Shown here piece after piece: positions 5,499-7,588 of a DNA stretch of 7,588 nt; the first letter of the stretch is position 1; each line of letters begins with the position of its first letter. This DNA is from JBCDBY01 sp039182715 (GTDB lineage: Bacteria > Planctomycetota > PLA2), in assembly GCA_039182715.1 (NCBI GenBank), contig JBCDBY010000229.1, positions 1 to 7,588 on the forward strand. Reading direction: 5' to 3'. The position numbers and the translations under genes were made by a program. Below the pieces are notes generated by a model. That model was given only the letters and a program-made list of their open reading frames with translations. It searched no databases and was not told the DNA's origin.

Positions 5499-6190
5499 GC
5501 ATCCTCGACAACGTCCTCCCGCTCTTCCTCACCCGCACCATCGGTGGCTACGCGATCTGTCTCGGCCTCTTCGGCCCGCGCGTGACCGAGGGTTCGTGGC
5601 GGCGCGTGAGCCTGTTCGTCATCGCCGGGCTGTGCGCGGCGGCCGCCTTCTGGGGCGCGCCGCTCCTTCCGGTCCTCGCCACCGGGATCACCGCGCTGCT
5701 GCTCGAGCGCGGCCTTACCTTCCGCGTGCCGGTGCTGAACCGCATCGAGTGGATGGCGCCGCTCGGTGCCTGGGTGCTCTTCGCCAACGAGTGGCCGCCG
5801 AGCCTCGCGACGGTCCCCGCCGCGATCGCGTCGGGCGGCGCGCTGGGCGCCATGCTGCTTGGCCACAGCTATCTGACGGCGCGCAAGCTCTCCTTCAAGG
5901 TCTTCCAGCACTTCACGCTGCTGCTGCTCGTCATCCTCGTCGTCCGCGCCGTCACCGTCGTGCCGGTCCTCTTCGATCCGTCGATGGTCAAGATGGACTG
6001 GGTCTACTTCTCCGCGCGGGTGATGTTCGGGCTGGTGCTGCCGCTCGTCTTCGGATGGATGGCCTGGCAGTGCGCCAAGATCGAGTCCAACCAGTCGGCG
6101 ACCGGCATCCTCTACGCCATGACGGCGCTCGTCTTCCTCGGCGAGATGACCGCGGTCTACTTCTGGGTGACCAAGGAGATCGCCGCGTGA
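5495..6190 (+). CDS. Polytopic membrane protein of unknown function
   Basis: I do not recognise this 231-residue protein by function. It is strongly hydrophobic, with seven or eight likely membrane helices at about 8-26, 38-57, 58-70, 86-98, 108-126, 138-160, 168-191 and 203-225. Notable elements are GAMLLGHSYLTARKLSF (118-134), His124 and His139 near helix ends, and SNQSATGILYAMTALVFLGEM (198-218). Similar GH-x-YLT and SATGILY stretches occur, as I recall, in uncharacterised bacterial integral membrane proteins, but I cannot name a family. No signal peptide, ATPase or catalytic motif is seen. The ATG at 5495 overlaps the nth stop (ATGA) and has no Shine-Dalgarno, so translation probably depends on nth. 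Its stop in turn overlaps the next start, and it carries that gene's AAGGAG site in its last codons. A heme or quinone role for the histidines is only speculation. Confidence 0.85.
   Translation: MSILDNVLPLFLTRTIGGYAICLGLFGPRVTEGSWRRVSLFVIAGLCAAAAFWGAPLLPVLATGITALLLERGLTFRVPVLNRIEWMAPLGAWVLFANEWPPSLATVPAAIASGGALGAMLLGHSYLTARKLSFKVFQHFTLLLLVILVVRAVTVVPVLFDPSMVKMDWVYFSARVMFGLVLPLVFGWMAWQCAKIESNQSATGILYAMTALVFLGEMTAVYFWVTKEIAA
6173..6178 (+). promoter_or_regulatory. Shine-Dalgarno site deciding the 6187 GTG start
   Basis: AAGGAG, eight bases before the GTG at 6187, inside the last codons of the preceding membrane-protein gene. It is the clearest ribosome site in an operon where other junctions rely on overlapping stop and start codons. 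Confidence 0.7.
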
Positions 6191-6639
6191 AGACGGTGAC
6201 CTTCGGTTGTCCGCACTGCGGCAAGGCCAACGAACTCGCGCCGGGCGCGTACGCTCACTGTCGCCACTGCGGGGGCGAGCTGCACCTGAAGAAGGGCACG
6301 ACGCCCCCCTGCCTGGTGTGCGGATGCGAGGAGATCTACCGGCATCGCGACTTCAACCAGAAGGTCGGCCTCTTCATCATCGCGGTCGGCGTCGTGCTCT
6401 GGATCTGGCTCGAGCACTTCTGGCCGATGATCGCCGCCGCCGCGATCGACCTCGCACTCTTCTATCTCATCCCCGACGTCGCGATCTGCTACCGCTGCAA
6501 GGCGCACTACCGCGGCTTCGACGAACTCAAGGGCATCGCCGGCTTCGACCTCGAGCGCCACGAGCACTACCGGTTCGTCGCGGTGCGCGAGGCGACCGAA
6601 GCCGAAGCCAAAGCCGCTACGAGTCCGGATCGGGATTGA
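6187..6639 (+). CDS. Zinc-ribbon protein with two membrane helices
   Basis: A 150-residue protein of unknown function. It has two zinc-binding units. The first is a compact ribbon, CPHC (8-11) and CRHC (25-28). The second is split: CLVC (42-45) and CYRC (101-104), separated by a hydrophobic hairpin of two helices at about 61-76 and 80-96. If both cysteine pairs bind one metal, they must lie on the same membrane face, which a helical hairpin allows. The tail is charged and ends in a low-complexity EATEAEAKAA stretch. The GTG at 6187 is supported by AAGGAG at 6173-6178, eight bases upstream, and overlaps the previous stop (GTGA). It is the last gene of the PolX-Nth operon. Its end overlaps the convergent FG-GAP gene by 23 bases, so no terminator separates them. 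A role as a metal-stabilised membrane adaptor is inference. Confidence 0.82.
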   Translation: MKTVTFGCPHCGKANELAPGAYAHCRHCGGELHLKKGTTPPCLVCGCEEIYRHRDFNQKVGLFIIAVGVVLWIWLEHFWPMIAAAAIDLALFYLIPDVAICYRCKAHYRGFDELKGIAGFDLERHEHYRFVAVREATEAEAKAATSPDRD

Positions 6640-7588
6640 GGTAGGCGCGGCCCGAGTCGACCGCCCCCCCATCCTCCGCCGGCGCGCCGATCAACACGTT
6701 GGCGCCGGTCGCCGCCACCACCGCACCGAAGCCGCCGTCGTCCTCGCCGTTCGGGCTCGAGTAGGTGTCGCGCTGCGTGCCGGAGACCGCATCGAACTCG
6801 TAGCTGCGCCCCTCGCCCGCCGACTCGCCGGGCGCACCGACCCAGACGGTGCCCGACGCGATCGCCACCGAGCTGCCGAAGAGCCCGCCGTCCGGATCGT
6901 CTTCGCTCTGCAGCGTTTGCTCGAAGTCGCCGCTGCCGATCTCGAAGAGATGCACGCGGCCGCGCGCGAACTGATCCTGGTTGACGTCGATCTCATTGGG
7001 CGCGCCGACCACCAGCCGGTTGCCGTCGACCGCCAGCGCGGCGCCGAAGCGGCCGCCGTCCTGCGCATCGGGGCTCGTATAGGTATCCAGCAACGCGCCG
7101 CTCAAACCGTCGAAGCGGTAGACGATGCCCTGGCCGTCATTCGCGCCGGGCGCACCGACGAAGACCTCGAAGCCGCGGGCCGCGACGGCGAACCCGAACT
7201 CGTCGCCGACGGCCGCTTGCGGCGCCTCGAAAACCTGGAGCACCACGTCGGTCGCGCAGTCGAAGTAGTAGGCGCGGCCCGCCTGCGCCGCCGTCTCGAC
7301 CGTTTCACCGGGCGCACCGACGGCGAGGTTGAGATCGGCGACCGCGACCGAGAAGCCGAAGTTTCCGTCCGCCTCCGGATTGAGGCTGACGAAGGAGAGC
7401 TGCGGAATCGCGTCGCCCGGCTGATAGAGGTACGCGCGGCCCGCGCGAATCGGCACCGTCTGGTTGGTCGGCTCGGTCGCCTCGATTTCGACGAGCTCCT
7501 GGGGCGCGCCGACGACGAGCATGAGCGAGTTGCCCGCGACGGCGGCGCCGAACGCACCGCCCGCCGTCGCGTTGGGGCTCGGGATCGT
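6617..7588 (-). CDS. FG-GAP repeat beta-propeller protein, 5' end beyond the window
   Basis: The minus-strand frame ends with TAG at 6617-6619 and stays open to 7588, so 323 C-terminal residues are visible and the N-terminus is missing. An internal Met at 7522 is not the start, because the frame upstream already encodes a repeat (GGAFGAAVAGN). Six FG-GAP units are seen, each with an FG pair, a hydrophobic strand and VGAP or IGAP, then a GRAY/GRVH-type strand. The FG pairs are at fragment residues 13, 77, 131, 181, 237 and 287, spaced 50-64. Such repeats form beta-propeller blades like those in integrin alpha chains and many secreted bacterial proteins. Acidic loops (DDPDGG, GEDDGG) before several FG pairs could bind calcium. 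In DNA the GAP codons give a recurring GGCGC(A/G)CCGA on the plus strand. Export and adhesion or surface function are inferred from the family; no signal peptide or sorting tail is visible. Confidence 0.92.
   Translation of the reverse strand, partial: TIPSPNATAGGAFGAAVAGNSLMLVVGAPQELVEIEATEPTNQTVPIRAGRAYLYQPGDAIPQLSFVSLNPEADGNFGFSVAVADLNLAVGAPGETVETAAQAGRAYYFDCATDVVLQVFEAPQAAVGDEFGFAVAARGFEVFVGAPGANDGQGIVYRFDGLSGALLDTYTSPDAQDGGRFGAALAVDGNRLVVGAPNEIDVNQDQFARGRVHLFEIGSGDFEQTLQSEDDPDGGLFGSSVAIASGTVWVGAPGESAGEGRSYEFDAVSGTQRDTYSSPNGEDDGGFGAVVAATGANVLIGAPAEDGGAVDSGRAYLNPDPDS

Noticed and set aside
5261..5911. 216-codon minus-strand open frame
   Set aside because: It is antisense to nth and the membrane-protein gene, and is charged low-complexity sequence.

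Overview
The window is GC-rich bacterial chromosome, roughly two-thirds G+C with strong G/C preference at third codon positions, so antisense and shifted frames stay open for long stretches. Lipoprotein and ExbD-like genes point to a Gram-negative envelope. The style (GTG starts, 4-base gene overlaps, few Shine-Dalgarno sites, FG-GAP proteins) fits an uncultured deltaproteobacterial, myxobacterial or Binatota-type lineage. That placement is inference; no marker gene here settles it. There is no phage, transposon, integrase or CRISPR signature.

Layout. 1-367: a 7-bp tandem repeat, a terminator-like hairpin with its T-tract on the minus strand, and about 300 bases with no convincing gene but several possible RNA stems. 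368-2958 (+): a compact three-gene cluster encoding an ExbD/TolR-like single-pass protein, a radical SAM enzyme resembling the tetraether-lipid-synthase-like group, and a DUF547 lipoprotein that overlaps the radical SAM gene by 22 bases. 2959-3321: an intergenic stretch with GC-rich repeats and a G-quadruplex motif, and a complete minus-strand tRNA-Lys(CUU) unit with a sigma70-type promoter, encoded CCA and an intrinsic terminator. 3322-6639 (+): a tightly coupled four-gene operon, each junction a 4-base start/stop overlap: PolX-PHP, endonuclease III, a polytopic membrane protein of unknown function, and a small zinc-ribbon/two-helix membrane protein. 6617-7588 (-): the 3' part of an FG-GAP beta-propeller gene that runs off the right edge and overlaps the operon tail by 23 bases.

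How the genes may work together. PolX-PHP and Nth form a plausible base-excision-repair pair: Nth removes oxidised pyrimidines and nicks the abasic site, and the PHP domain of PolX-type enzymes can act as a 3'-exonuclease/AP endonuclease. The PolX here has a shortened palm without the aspartates needed for nucleotidyl transfer but keeps its helix-hairpin-helix motifs and PHP metal site, so it is probably a DNA-end-processing nuclease and not a polymerase. Why two membrane-protein genes are coupled to this pair is unclear. The first cluster (inner-membrane ExbD-like, cytoplasmic radical SAM, secreted lipoprotein) looks like an envelope-related module of unknown function.
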